From the NCBI RefSeq assembly GCF_008831285.2, contig NC_045138.2, positions 436,001-500,000 of the forward strand: a DNA stretch of 64,000 nt. Direction: 5' to 3'. Of the stretch, positions 39,501-52,009 are shown one piece after another. The notes beneath the pieces were generated by a model. The model was not told where the DNA came from and made no database searches. It saw only the letters and a list, made by a program, of their open reading frames with translations. This DNA is from Nymphaea colorata. Taxonomy: Eukaryota; Streptophyta; Magnoliopsida; Nymphaeales; Nymphaeaceae. How positions within the stretch are numbered: the first letter of the stretch is position 1; each line of letters opens with the position of its first letter. Position numbers and translations under genes: made by a program.

Positions 39501-39619
39501 CCTTTTCAAAGATTGAATGCCGATGTGGTTGTTACCGTGTTGGTGTGTTTCTAGCCATTCATATTTTTAATCATCTTTGCAATAGTGGCAAGTGTAACCT
39601 CACCTTCGTCGGAATGAAC
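36567..39619 (-). pseudogene. Degraded Copia pol, RNase H to protease part
   Basis: Fragments of the same polyprotein as 30900-35120 lie in order on the minus strand: RNase H (36606-36815), RT end and RNase H start (36936-37382), RT with YVDDIIITG (37406-37624), RT start and linker (37680-38530), integrase core (38390-39157) and protease/GAG-pre-integrase (39229-39498). Frameshifts and stops separate them. This copy retains the full FAPVANMNTIR segment near 37830-37855 that the intact element lacks in part. Confidence 0.9.
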
Positions 39620-40123
39620 TGTTGGGATAAAATGCGGATAGGCACAAATCTACTAAAAAAGATTCAATAACGAAGTATAGCCCAAACCGATCATGCAAGA
39701 AGCAACAAAACAACGACCAAGCAATCACAAATGCACAAGAAGATTTTTACGTGGAAAACCCCTCAAAACAATGAGGGTAAAAACCACGGGGTACTACGAC
39801 CCAAACTCAATCCACTATAATCAATGATATAAGTTGTACCACGAGGGGCTACACAAAGCCAACCCTCCAACAATAATATCTCACCAAAGCTAAAAAAAAC
39901 AAGGGAAAAATATCACCGATTGAATGCGGAAACCGTGGATTGAGAGGAAATGTGCCTGGCTTCCTTCTTGGAATCGAATCTTGCTCTAGGCAAATGCTCG
40001 CAACCTTCTCTTCCTCTTCTCCTTCTCTCCTTTCCTCTTCTCCTTCTCTCCTCTTACTGTGCAGCCACCAAGAGAGCTCAGCCACAAAAGAGTTCCCCTC
40101 TCTTTTTCCCCAAAACGGAACCC

Positions 40124-40154
<31 letters not shown>

Positions 40155-40260
40155 GTATGAGGGATGGGGCACCATCGGGTGCCCTTCCCTATTTCTCCCG
40201 CCCGTCACTTAAGTGACGGGCCGGGTCGGGTCCTCTCTTGAGGCTGGATCCGACCCAACA
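39620..40260 (-). repeat. 3' LTR of the nested Copia, with a perfect 20-bp palindrome
   Basis: 641 bp. It contains a CT/GA-rich block (40009-40153) and, 41-60 bp from its end, the perfect palindrome CCCGTCACTTAAGTGACGGG (40201-40220). Confidence 0.92.
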
Positions 40261-42187
40261 AGCTCCCCCTCCAGCTTCAAGAGAGGAAACATACCTGCAA
40301 AAATGAACAAAATTAATATACTGCCTTAAAGGCAGTCATCCCAACTAAGTCTCTACACATATCATGCTTTTCTTTAGGTAGAGACTTCGTCATCATATCT
40401 GCAGGATTATCATCTGTATGGATCTTATCAAGAACAAGTTGCTTCGACTCTAGAACATCATGTATCCAATGATACCTTACGTCTATATGCTTTGACCTTG
40501 CATGAAAAGTACAATCCTTTCCAAGTTAAATAGCACTCTGACTCTCACAGTAAAGCACATACTCGTCTTGACTGAACTGAAATTCCTGCATGAACCTCTT
40601 CATCCATAGAAGCTCCTTGCTTGCCTCTGTAGCTGCAATAAACTCTACTTCAATAGTAGATAATGCTACACATTTCTAAAGTCTGGATTGCCAAGAAACT
40701 GCACCGCCTGCATATGTCAATAAAAAACCAGATATAGATCTTCTCCCGTCAATGTCTCCTGCCATGTCTGAATCTGTATAGCCAACAAAAATAGATTTTT
40801 GTGCCCCAAAACAAAGTGAAAAAATGCTAGTTTCACGAAGATATCTCAAAATTCATTTAACTGCTTCCCAGTGTTTCTTTCCTGGATTTGAGACAAACCA
40901 ACTACTAAGTCCAACTGAATGAGCAATATCAGGTCTAGTACATACCATAGCATACATCAGACTACCTGTGACTGAGGCATAGAGAATCTTCTCCATATCT
41001 TCCTTTTCTGAATCTGTCCTTGGACTCTGCTTGGTGCTCAACTTGAAATGCGCTGCGAGAGGGGTGCTAACAGGATTAGCCTTGTCCATGTGAAATCTTT
41101 GAAGTACCTTCTCAATGTACTTCTCCTGAGATAGCCATAGCTTCTTCGACTTCCTATCTCGTGTGATCTTCATACCCAAAATCTGACTAGCAGATCCCAA
41201 GTCTTTCATAGCAAAAGACTTGCTCAACTCCTTTTTCAAGCTTGAAATTTTCGAGATACTATTGCCAACAATAAGCATGTTATCAACATAAATCAACAAA
41301 ATGATAAAATCATCACCTGAGAATTTCTTCACAAAGACGCAGTGATCTGAAGTAGTCTTTGTGTAGCCATACTCCCCCATAAATGACTCGAACTTCTTGT
41401 ACCACTGCCTAGGTGCCTGCTTTAGACCATACAAGCTTTTTTTTAATCTACAAATATGGTTTTCTTTACCTTTCAAAAGAAAACCTTCTGGCTGTATCAT
41501 ATAAATTTCCTCATCAAGATCACCATGAAGAAAAGATGTCTTCACATCCATCTGCTCGATCTCCAAATCAAGACTGGCTGCCAAACTAAGAACAACTCTG
41601 ATAGATGACATCTTGACCACCGGTGAGAATATCTCGTCAAAGTCAACTCCTTTCCTCTGATTGAATCCCTTCACAACTAACCTAGCTTTGTATCTTGGGT
41701 TTGAAGAGTTTTCATCATGCTTCACTCTAAAAACCCATTTTTTTCTCAATGCCCTCTTGCCTTGGAGCAACTCTACAAGCTCGAAGGTGTGGTTGTTGTA
41801 AAGTGACTGCATCTCATCTTTCATGGCTTCCATCCACTTTTCCTTGTGCACATCATGCATAGCTTCTTCATAGCATTCAGGCTCACCACTGTCAGTCAAC
41901 AAAATATAGTCATGTGCGGGATATCTAGTTGAGGGACGCCGCTCCCTCGTGGATCTTCGCTGCCGATCTACATATGAGGAAGAACCCTCCAAATTATGAT
42001 CGTCACCTTCGTCATCTGAATTAGTAATATATGGCATGTCTACTTGTCCTTTTCTATCATGTATCTGCCCAACAGCATCATCTGGCACTGCTCTTGAAGT
42101 ATTCTGCAAGGGAATAGAGTGCACATCAACTGGCAAATAGCTGCTATGAGAAGAATTCTTTACTGCTTTCTGAATATCCTCAATATC
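40261..42187 (-). pseudogene. Nested Copia RT and RNase H remnant
   Basis: The 427-codon ORF 42136-40853 has RT wording: WMEAMKDEM, KWVFRVK, ARLVVKGFNQ, FSPVVKMSS, EQMDVKTSFLHGDL, YGLKQAPRQWY and LIYVDNMLIVG. The catalytic YVDD has become YVDN. The frame stops at the beginning of RNase H; 40852-40320 carries RNase H remnants (for example VEFIAATEASKE near 40640) with stops. A stop near 42187 also separates it from integrase. Confidence 0.92.
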
Positions 42188-43101
42188 CTAATCTTCAGCA
42201 AATACCACATTCATGCTTCTGATAAGCTTCTTCTCAACTGGATCATATAATTTGTAACCAAATTCATCCTCGCCACAACCCAAAAACACGCACTGCCTAC
42301 TTTTTGATTCCAACTTCGACCTCTCATCTTTTGGTATATGCACAAATGCCCTGCATCCAAATACACGTAAGTGCTCATAAGATACATCCTTCCCATACCA
42401 AACTCTGTTAGGAACATCACAATCCAAAGGAACATGTAGAGACAAGTTAATCACATAAGCAACAGTATGTAAAGCTTTACACAAAAAAGAATCAGATAAC
42501 TTAGCTTCAGACAGGAGACATCTAACTCTCTCCATGAGTGTCATGTTCATCCTTTCTGCCACGCCATTCAATGGAGGAGTCTTAGGTAGAGTCTTTTGGC
42601 GCCTGATGCCATGAGATCTGCAATACTCATCAAATGGATCAATATACTCTCCCCCATTATCGCTGCGAACACACTTCAGCTTCTTTTCAGACTGCCTTTC
42701 AACCAGTGCATGAAAGTCCTTGAAAACACCAAAGACTTGGTCTTTCCTCTTCAAAGAATAGACCCAAACTTTCCTAGAAAAATCATCAATAAACGTGACA
42801 AAATAAAGTGCACCACCATGTGAACTTACTTTCATAGGACCATATACATCTGTATGAACCAGCTCAAATGTTTCTGACTTTTTGGAAGGTGATGTCTCTT
42901 GAAAGAGACCTGTGTCTGCTTTCCAGCAAAACAATGACTGCATTTATCAAATTTATCCTTCTTTACATCTAGCAGAAGATTCTTCTTGATCAAGAATTGT
43001 AGTATCTTGTCACTCATATGTCTCAGCCTCCTATGCCACAACTCAACAGATTTCTCATCATGTGTCACATGTACCATGTCTCTGGAAATCGATGTCTGCA
43101 T
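42188..43101 (-). pseudogene. Nested Copia integrase remnant
   Basis: 43101-42832 gives the GAG-pre-integrase zinc region (LWHRRLRHMS, CSHCFAGK). 42943-42188 gives the integrase core (HTDVYGP, RSDNGGEY, PPLNGVAERMN, VFGCRAFVHIP). A frameshift near 42900 separates them. Confidence 0.92.
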
Positions 43102-43119
43102 AGTATAAAGATTATTGCT

Positions 43120-44355
43120 TCATCTCTTGCCTCGAGCAATAATCAAAGAATTTCTAGTAAGCTTCCACTGGTCATCACCAAAAGTGTTGTCATACCCTTC
43201 TTCATCGAGCCTTCCTGCAGAGATAAGGTTCAGATGCATGTCAGGTGCATGCCTCACATCTGTCAGCTTCAATAGAGCTCCATTCGCATTCTTCAGAATG
43301 ACATCGCCTTTGCCTACAACGTGAGACAAATAACCATTACCCATTCTCAAAGTACCAAAATCACCACAAATATATGAAGAGAAAAAATCCTTATGGGAAG
43401 TAACATGAAGAGCTGAACCACTATCAACAAGGCAACAAGTATCGTCTCTGGCAACATTAACCATGTTAGCATCACAAACAACAAACATTTCATGTTGTAC
43501 AGCAGCTGCGACATTATCATCTCGGTCATTTTTCTTCTCCTGTTTCTCCCCAATTTTATTCTCCTTCTTCAGATGGAAGCAGTACTTTTTTATGTGACAT
43601 TTCTTTCTACAGTGGTGGCATTCCAAATCCTTATATCTCGATTTGGACTTGCTTCTGCTTTTATCTCTGCCCCTATCACTCTTGAATTTACTCCTCCCCC
43701 TGTTCTCTGTGAAAAGAACATCTGTCTGAGAAGAGCAAGCCTGAGATTTTCTTTTCATCTCCTCATTGAGAATACCTGACTTAACAGTCTCTAAAGAAAC
43801 AACCCCATTAGCTGCAGAGTTAGTAAGCGAGACTCTAAATGTCTCCCATGAATCAGGCAAAGTAGCAAGCAATAATAATCTCAAAATCTCATCTTCAAAT
43901 TTAACGCCCATACTGGATAACTGACTAATGACCCCCTGAAAATCTGACACTGAACTGCCCTCCCTGAATCTTAAATTCATTAATCTTTTCAGAAGAAATA
44001 ATTTACTAATTCCTGTCTTGAAGGCATAAAGATTTTCTAATTTTGCCCACAAACTACATGCATGATTTTCATCTTGGATATGGTTATAAACATTTTCATC
44101 CACAAATTGTCGAATGAAACCACAAACTTGTTCGTGTTCAAATTCTCATTCTTCATCAGATTTAGAATCGAGCTTTTCTTTGGCAAAAACTGGGAGGTGC
44201 ATAGCCTTCACATATAAGAGATCTTTCACCTTATTTTTCCATAGACTATAATTAGTCCCATTTAGACTAATCATACGGCTAGTACCAAAATCAATTTTGT
44301 TATCCACCATGTTGGCTCTGATACCACTTTGTTGGGATAAAATGTGGATAGACAC
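43120..44355 (-). pseudogene. Nested Copia gag and protease remnant
   Basis: 44355-44146 is the gag N-terminus ([18 protein letters not shown]). After a stop, 44103-43120 continues with SLWAKLENLY, a zinc knuckle CHHCRKKCHIKKYC (normally Gly-His, here Cys-His) and protease LVDSGSALHVT. Stops lie near 44145 and 43120. Confidence 0.9.
44310..44329 (-). promoter_or_regulatory. Primer binding site of the nested Copia
   Basis: The minus strand reads AAGTGGTATCAGAGCCAAC directly inside the right (5') LTR. TGGTATCAGAGC is the initiator-tRNA-Met site. Confidence 0.9.
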
Positions 44356-44981
44356 AAATCTATTAAAAAAGATTCAACAATGAAGTATATCCCAAACCAT
44401 CATGCAAGAAACAACAAAACAACAACCAAACAATCACAAATGCACGAGAAGATTTTTACATGGAAAACCCCTCAAAACAATGAGGGTAAAAACCATGGGG
44501 TACTACGACCCAAACTCAATCCACTATAATCAATGATATAAGTTGTCCCACGAGGGGATACACAAAGTCAACCCTCCAACAATAATATCTCACCAAAGCT
44601 ATATGAGAAAAACAAGGGAAAAATATCACCGATTGAATGCGGAAACCGTGGATTGAGAGGAAATGTGTCTGGCTTCCTCCTTGGAATCGAATCTTGCTCT
44701 AGCCAAATGCTCGCAACCTTCTCTTCCTCTTCTCCTTCTCTCCTTTCCTCTTCTCCTTCTTTCCTCTCTTCTTCTCCTTCTCTCCTCTTGCTGTGCAGCC
44801 ACCAAGAGAGCTCAGCCACAAAAGAGCTCCTCTCTCTTTTTCCCCAAAACGGAAACCTAGAGAGAGAGAGAGATGTAAGAGGGATGGGGGCACCATCGGG
44901 TGCCCTCCCCTATTTCTCCCGCCCGTCACTTAAGTGACGGGCCGGGTCGAGTCCTCTCTTGAGGTTGGACCCGACCCAACA
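44330..44981 (-). repeat. 5' LTR of the nested Copia
   Basis: 652 bp. It differs from 39620-40260 by scattered substitutions, a longer CTTCTCCTTCTCTC block (44720-44790) and a shorter GA run. The same 20-bp palindrome is at 44922-44941. Confidence 0.92.
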
Positions 44982-46396
44982 ATAACGTCAGACTGAACCA
45001 GCGAGGCATGAGGCTTATACTGCTACTTTGGAGGATCTCCCTTGTTGGCAGGTCTTCCGTGTAAATTCCAGCACTTTTCTCAAACATGCCCTTCTTTTTT
45101 GCAGTATGTGCACACTGGTCGTTTGCCTCTATTTCTGAACAATTGTTGAGCTTCCAATTTTCCTTCAAATCTTTTGCTAGCTGAGGCATTAAAAGCAACT
45201 TTTTCAATATTTTCACTACTGGTTTTAGTATCAATAGTGTCGCCGGTCTTCATCACCTTTCTTCTTTTCTCTTCTCGTAAAAAGGTGTTATACACCATAT
45301 CCAAAGAGGGAAGGTCAGAGGTCATTAATGTTTGGCTTCTTGCTTGTTCATAATCCTCGCCTAAACCAGCTAAGAGTTTGAAAGTTCTTTCTTAGTCTCA
45401 CTGCCTCTTAATACAAGCAAGATCGATTGAGAGGGGCAATGTGAGTCCATCTCATTCCACTTTTCTTTGGTGTAGCAATATAGTCACTCAAGGACACTTG
45501 ACCTTTCTTCAACTCACAGATTTCATGGGAGAGTTGATACATGTGTGCCGTATTATATTTTTCACTATAGAATTCTTTGGCAGCATTCCATATTTCTTTA
45601 GCCATATCAAAGCAAGAAAAGCTTTCAGCGAGCATCCATCGAGTTTAATAACCAAGACAAAACCATATGATTTTCGGACTCCCATTCATCATAGTTATGA
45701 CCGTCAATGGCTGGTTTTGGTTTTTTTCCATTAAGGTACCCTGGTTTAATTTTCCCACTCAAAAACAAAAACAAAGTAGCAGCTTTGGATCATGACATAT
45801 AGATTAAATCATTTAATGGAATATTTGTAATTTTAAGAATAGTGGTACCTGTCTCCACGACAATATGCTGCAGTGTAGAAGAAGATCCATTTGTCGAGTT
45901 TTGACCCTGAGAGTCATTGGTTCCATCATACGACGATGCCATGGATAAGTTAGAAAACCAAAAAAAGAACTTATTTTTTGAAGGCTATCACTGCTTTACG
46001 ATCAATTGAACATAGAGGATGAACAATATGACAGAGAACAAAAATTCCTTATCAGATTTGGGGAGCGGATGAGAGTTGGTCACCGGCTGTCTCACACGAC
46101 TTCCTGAAAAAAAAAAGGGAACTGCAAAAACCGACTGCTTCCTCCAGAGTTCTCCAAAGAATCTGCGATAGTGCAGGAACGATCTTCAAACACCTAGAAT
46201 TCTATTGCGTTCCGTGTTCGACAGCTGAGATTATGGGAGAAAACAGCGCCATAGGTTGGAATCACGGATTGAGCAGGGACTCCACTGTCGGTCCTCTGTT
46301 TTCAAGCGTTGGGTCTGTCTCTGTCTGTTCTTCCTGTACTCTGCAGCAACTCCTATTTGGAATCTCCAAGTGCTCAGGTAAACAGCTCTGATACCA
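44982..46396 (-). pseudogene. Degraded outer Copia, gag part and leader
   Basis: Minus-strand gag from ATG 45942 (MASSYDGTNDSQGQNS) through WNAAKEFYSEKY, the linker and the zinc knuckle at about 45110 (CTYCKKEGHV), with frameshifts near 45640 and 45400. 45943-46396 is the leader. PBS TGGTATCAGAGC is at 46385-46396 on the minus strand. Confidence 0.9.
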
Positions 46397-46642
46397 TGTT
46401 AAGATTTGAGAGAAAGAGGAAGAAGGACAGTGCACGCACAGATTTACGTGGTTCGGATTTGTAAATCCTACATCCACGGCAAGAACCTGAGGTTACGTTG
46501 AGGAAAGATTTACAATAAAGGAATATTTCTCAACGTTCCATTAACGGCTAAATGAGACATGAATGGTAACAGGAACAGCAGAGTTGATAAGGAAGGGAAA
46601 CTTGACAAATCCATGCGTGATGTTGCAACGGTTTTCTCATCA
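46397..46642 (-). repeat. 5' LTR of the degraded Copia (right side), internally deleted
   Basis: 246 bp against 296 in its partner. The missing part lies between CACGGCAAGAAC and ACGTTGAGGAAAG. Confidence 0.9.
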
Positions 46643-47674
46643 GTCTGTCTGCTTGTGTTGGTGTTAGCTGCTGTTGCATGGGAGGCAGGCAAGGCGTTGG
46701 TTAGCCTCAGGCCATGGACGTCAGAGTGAAGATCCTCTTACCTATCTATGTCACACTGACGTTTTCTCCTGGGACTGCAAGGTAATTTGTAACACCTTCT
46801 CCGCTGATTCTTTCTTCTTCCATGTTTAAATCTTGACCTTCTTTAGAAGTTTTACGGTTAGAAATGGAAGGAAACAGGATAGACAGTATGCTTCACTGGC
46901 GGTCGGTTCCTTTGACTGATCTCTTCTTTCCTTTGTTCCCTAGGATCCTTGGACACGAGGCCGGAGGGTGAGTTTTTTCCCTTATTCTTTAATAGTTTTA
47001 TTATATTTTTAATTTGTTGACTCCAGGTGTATCTCTGTGTGCATGACTGCATGGTGTTTCTTGTTTTTATAAGGTTACTGTGATTTTTCTAAGAAAAAAC
47101 AATGTTTTTCTAACTTGATCTTTCAAATGCCCATGATGTTTTTCTTCTTCCCTGCATTGCTGGTGCTCGCTTTCTTGATTAATACATCCATTATCCAAGC
47201 TCAAGGGAAAGGCAGTAACGTTATTTAATTAAACCCAAAATGATCTTCCATCCGGAGTCTCTGCAGTTGTTTCATTTGCAAAGATGGCCCTTGTCATAAA
47301 AAATAAAAAAAACTCCCTTAAAGATCTTACTTTCTGATGCTTCTTTGATATTCCTAATCTCCACAAAGTCGCTTGTTATGGTTTGGTATTTGCCATGTCT
47401 TCTCTTCTTTTATGGTCTTCCACCTTCTCTTCTTTTATGGTCTTCCACCCTTTCTTTTTCTCCATTGTGTGTTGCACTTAAAGCATGACCTGGGTTTACC
47501 AGGATTGTCTGGAGTTTTGGTGAAGGTGTGACAGAGCATAAGCCTGGTGATCATGTTCTCCCTGTCTTCCCCGGTGAATGTGGGGAATGTGCTCACTGCA
47601 AATCAGAAGAGAGCAACATGTGTGATCTCCTTAGGATCAACACAGACAGGGGAGTGATGCTTGCTGATGGGTAA

Positions 47675-47842
<168 letters not shown>

Positions 47843-49122
47843 TGACCCTTCCCATCTTCTAAATTCTTTCTCAATCTTGCTCAAGGCGTGCTGGTTTTCT
47901 GCAGTAGTACTGATCAATAATTGTTTGAAACGTGTTTTCAGGATTTGTTGCTAGTTGATACTGTGAATGTTGCTAAACCAAAAAGAGGTCAATCGGTAGC
48001 TGTTTTCGGATTGGGTGCTGTGGGCCTCGCTGTAAGTTTTCTTTCTCTTCTGATTGGTGTTCTATTATGAGTATGCGTTTTCGTATGAATACCTTTATGA
48101 TGCATTCTATTAGGCTTGTGAAGGTGCAAGAGTTTCAGGTGCGTCAAGGATTGTTGGGATTGGTCTGAACCCCAACAGGTTCGAAGAAGGTAAACAATGA
48201 TAGCAATGTAATTGATCGTTTTGTGGTGATTTCAAAGTGTATATCACTGACCCTTTCTTATTTTTCTTTGATTTCAACAAAGAAATTTGGATGCACAGAG
48301 TTTTTGAATCCCAAGGACTATGATAGACCTATTCAACAGGTTAGATTCCAGATATGCCAGTTCTATGCTTTCCTACGGCATGCATCCTTTGTTTTAACAA
48401 ATTAAGGATGTATTTCTTAGGTTCAAAGTGGACAGTAAATTTTGATTAAGAATTAACGGTTGCTTGCAGGTGATTGCTGAGTTGACAAATGGAGGCGTCG
48501 ACAGGAGTGGCGAGTGCACAGGACACATTGATGCCATGATCTCAGCTTTTGAATCTGTCCATGATGTAAGTGATTTCACCGAAGATTATTGCTTGATCTA
48601 CATTGACCATCCACATTTTCTTGATGTCTCTCTTTAAAAAGACAAAAACCTTGCATTTACAGGCTTGTGAATGCATATTCTGCAATTACTTTCGGTCCCC
48701 AAAAAATCCATTATGTGATATTAAATCTCTAAGGATTTAGTCATCTTCTAAATACCGCTGTGTTACAGGGATGGGGCGTGGCTGTCCTGCTTGGCGTCCC
48801 TCACAAAGATGCAGTGTTCAAGACGCACCCCAATAACTTCTTGAACGAGAAAACTCTGAAAGAAACATTCTACGGAAACTACAAGCCCCGCAGCGACATC
48901 CCCGGGGTTGTGGAATTATACATGAAGAAGGTAATCTCTCCCTCTCTTCCTTCCGAAGACAAATTGAGAAGGGTATGCGAATCTACATTCAAATCATGAT
49001 TGCAGGAGCTCGAGTTGGACAAATTCTGCACTCACCGCGTTTCATTCAAGGACATCAACAAGGCCTTTGATTTGATACTCAGCGGCCAAGGCATTCGCTG
49101 CATCATCAGCATGGAGGATTAG

Positions 49123-50058
49123 GCATGGATCAAGAGGAACCCGTGCTGCAAAACTTACAGATAATAAAGTAGGAGATGCTGTTGTGTTGCTTCGTTGCAG
49201 CTTCTCGGAAGAGTCAAGCGATCTTTTCTTTTGCAGGGAGTCCAAATTTTCGAGTTATTTTGGTTGTTTTGTGTCATAGTCGCCGTCTCTTCTATGATGT
49301 ATGGATTCTGCCTTCATACTACGCACTTGTTAATCTTTGTTTATCTACTTTGTTTTCTGAAACTTTTAAAAGGAACACAGTACAAAGTCTCTTTCCTATT
49401 CCTTAAGATTTAAGCAAAGAAACTCTTCCCTTTGTTAATATTAGTTCTCATTTTTTTCTTCATGTTTTTTTTCTTAATCATCTACTTGTGTCACAGATGG
49501 ACGGCTTCCATTAAATGGTTGGGTAACTTTGAATAGGAAGAGTCATGTTCACTCACTAGTAATGCTTTAGTAAAAAAAAAAAATTAAAGTTCTTAAGAAA
49601 AAGTTAATAAAGGACAGTTGAGGAGGAATCGGCCAACGCAAAAACCCCACAACTTCCCAACTAGTAAATAACATCAACTTTGGTCAGGTCCACACTTGAA
49701 CGCAATTTAACTTGGCTCTATGTAATTGGAATTTGTACTTATTTGTAGCAACCGAATCCAGATCTGATTGACATAACATCTGTAAATTGGGTTCAATGTT
49801 TATCGATCCCAGTCGAACACACTGGCCTTGAGAGGCATCGCGTAATTAGCAAACTGATGGGTCAGTGAAAGTTCTGTCATCAGTTTAATATCTCTCAACA
49901 CTGAATTTGGATTCAATCATGAAACTTCATTCTGAATCTATATTTCATTAATAGTATTTCTGGTTTTCTCTATATGATCGGACTTCGTGAATTCAAAACC
50001 AAACCCAATTCTTTTAATTGTTAATAATTTCAGCTTAATTGACTAGAAAAAATGCATC
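49123..50058. other. Spacer 3' of ADH-B, no gene; partial MITE family 1
   Basis: 49123-49413 is the ADH 3' region lost from copy A. 49415-50058 is colinear with 10131-10795, including the half MITE (49432-49560). Confidence 0.6.
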
Positions 50059-51770
50059 TCAACTTGAAGAAGTCATTGTCATAAATGCTTTATGTTTGAT
50101 CATGGTGGAAACTGTGTGCCTGTACTTGACTTGTGGAAACTGTGTGCCTGTACTTGAAAATAAAACGCAAAGGTCTGATAAAAGGCAAAAATCTGAATCC
50201 TTTTTCCCATGGAAATAGAGGGTGATCCCATCCCCACCAATGAACCTTGGGTCTTGGCACACAGCCCGTGACTTGTCACAACCTATTAATTAAACATGCA
50301 AAACCAATAAAAAGTTACTTACCTGATCAACATGCACTCACTACTATACATAGATTAACATGATATCAGAGTTAGCCTAGCTTGGGTAAGCTCCAGAGCT
50401 GATATTCACTGGCGCTTTCCACGCGTCACAACTCAAGAGAACAGATAACTTGACACGGACAGTGTCCATTTACTAGAGCAATTTAATCCTATCACCCGAA
50501 GCTATGTGTCAATAAAGGTTTCGACAAGCCAAACAGATTATACTGATCCCCATCTATATGGCCAATTTAGGGGCCGAACTAAACAATGATATATATCTAA
50601 TACTTGATACTTTTAGAAAAAAAAACCAATTCAAGGACGCGTGTTTAATATATATGCATAGTACACACACGTGTGTATATATATATATATAGAAGGTTTG
50701 GATGGAGAAATTTGCCGGCCTCTCATATGTATTGCATTGAAATGCCGTAGTTAAAGAAGCTTAAGATAGATGAAAAATGTCGGCTCATATATATGTATAT
50801 ATATCTTGGCCACAGAAAATGTATTTTTTTCAAAAAATGCGGTAAAAAGGAAAAAAAATAGGTAAGCCGAAAAAGGTAAAAAAAAGCTCTTGGCGATTTC
50901 ATGTTTTTTCTTAAGGTCAAATCGCTTTGTTCTATTTTTTTTATATTTACTTGCTCGTTATGTACTTATTTTTTAATTAGTTTTTCACGTTTGTTGTTTT
51001 CCTAATTTTTATGTTTTTTTAATTTTTTTTTTAAATTATCGTCTTTGTTTTTTTTTTGTTTAAGCTCATCGTATTATACCCGAGAAAACCTCGTCATTAA
51101 AATGCAAAAACAATATTTGTTACTATATACTTGTGTTTGTGTTTCCTCTAATTTGGATACTAATAAATATGAAAATTGGTGAATACTAATCCCAACTTTC
51201 CATCAACATGATCATATGATTCACAACTTTATTCTTTCTGTTAGTACTATCTGAGATATAAATCAGATGATCAAGATTGGTGCACACAACTATAGTTTTA
51301 GAGAGAGAGAGCAAAATGAACATTATTATCAAGGATACTGAAAATTGGTGCACCATATGGTTAATGACTAACATACCTTTTATTTACAATAAAAAGAACT
51401 TTTGTGTAGATAAAAATAAAATAAAAGAGTAAAAAACTATAATAAATAAATTCTTTAACAAATTATAAAAATGTCCTTCCCTCTTTCAGGCAACTTTTTC
51501 TCTATTATCAAAAAGGTTTGGAGTTTCGAAATGGCTAAAGTTGAGAACACTTACGGAAAAAAGGCTTCCGGGATGCGCAGTACGCAGTAAAACTGACAGT
51601 CGTGAGGGCAAGCTGCAGGGCACTTGTAGTAAGAGGCGCTGCTTCTTCCCTCCCTTGCAGCGGGCAATCTTGAAGTGCTTCGCTTCTGCCACCATCTCCC
51701 ATTCCACAGAGAAGATGATCACCAACAAACAAAGAGCAAGAGAACAATTTCTCATGTACGCCTTTGCCAT
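50059..51770 (-). pseudogene. Root_cap/LEA-related family gene, copy B, two frameshifts
   Basis: Exon 1 is 51770-51555 and exon 2 is 50282-50059 on the minus strand. The signal-peptide part and KIARCKGG are in frame with the ATG. YYKCPAACPHDCQFYC is in a second frame. YCASRKP through the splice to CQDPRFIGGDG and FHGKKDSDFCLLSD is in a third. Two small indels have thus broken a typical Root_cap protein; a Cys of the KPxC motif is also Phe here. The stop-free frames of the pieces and the shared TATA box suggest recent decay. Compared with copy A this copy keeps 38 bp of cysteine motif. The role of Root_cap proteins is not established. Confidence 0.8.
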
Positions 51771-51835
51771 GGCCGATTTTCTTTCTTTCCAAACTGTTAT
51801 GTGTTGTTGAGTCCTAACAATGAAACCCAGTGCCC

Positions 51836-51843
51836 TTTTATAG
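51836..51843 (-). promoter_or_regulatory. TATA box of Root_cap copy B
   Basis: The minus strand reads GTCCTATAAAAGGGCACTGG, as in copy A, about 66 bp upstream of the ATG. Confidence 0.65.
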
Positions 51844-52009
51844 GACTCCAGTTGATACCAAATGTCAAATCTTACGGTCCAAAAACACATGAATACAAAC
51901 AAAAAGACCTAACATAAAAGTGGAAGGAGATATATAGCTACACCACTTGACTTGCTGGTCAAAACCCAATTTTTTAAGTTTTCCTTTTTTTTTTCCTTGC
52001 TCCTAAGTA

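Larger units (their letters stand above)
39620..44981 (-). mobile_element. Nested Tnt1-like Ty1/copia element
   Basis: It splits the gag/protease part of the outer element. LTRs 39620-40260 and 44330-44981 both run from TGTTGGGATAAAATG to CCGACCCAACA. The flanks are TGAAC (left) and ATAAC (right), a degraded 5-bp duplication of the TGAAC seen in the intact relative (GTTCA on its coding strand). The minus-strand order gag, protease, integrase, RT is Copia type; wording such as FSPVVKMSSIRVVLS and LIYVD is close to Tnt1. RNase H is degraded. Confidence 0.95.
36271..46642 (-). mobile_element. Degraded Ty1/copia element in ADH-B intron 1, same family as the intact copy, carrying a nested Copia
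   Basis: The LTRs at 36271-36566 and 46397-46642 bracket a minus-strand polyprotein remnant. The target duplication is GTCTC (36266-36270) against GTCTG (46643-46647), one mismatch; copy A has a single TATGTCTGTCTGC at 3517-3527. The LTRs differ by substitutions and an about 50-bp deletion in the right one, so this insertion is much older than 30078-35414. Without the nested element (39620-44981) it is about 5.0 kb. Confidence 0.95.

Noticed and set aside
43347-43779. Plus- and minus-strand ORFs of 68-95 codons across the nested Copia gag
   Set aside because: They are shadows of the minus-strand gag-protease frame.
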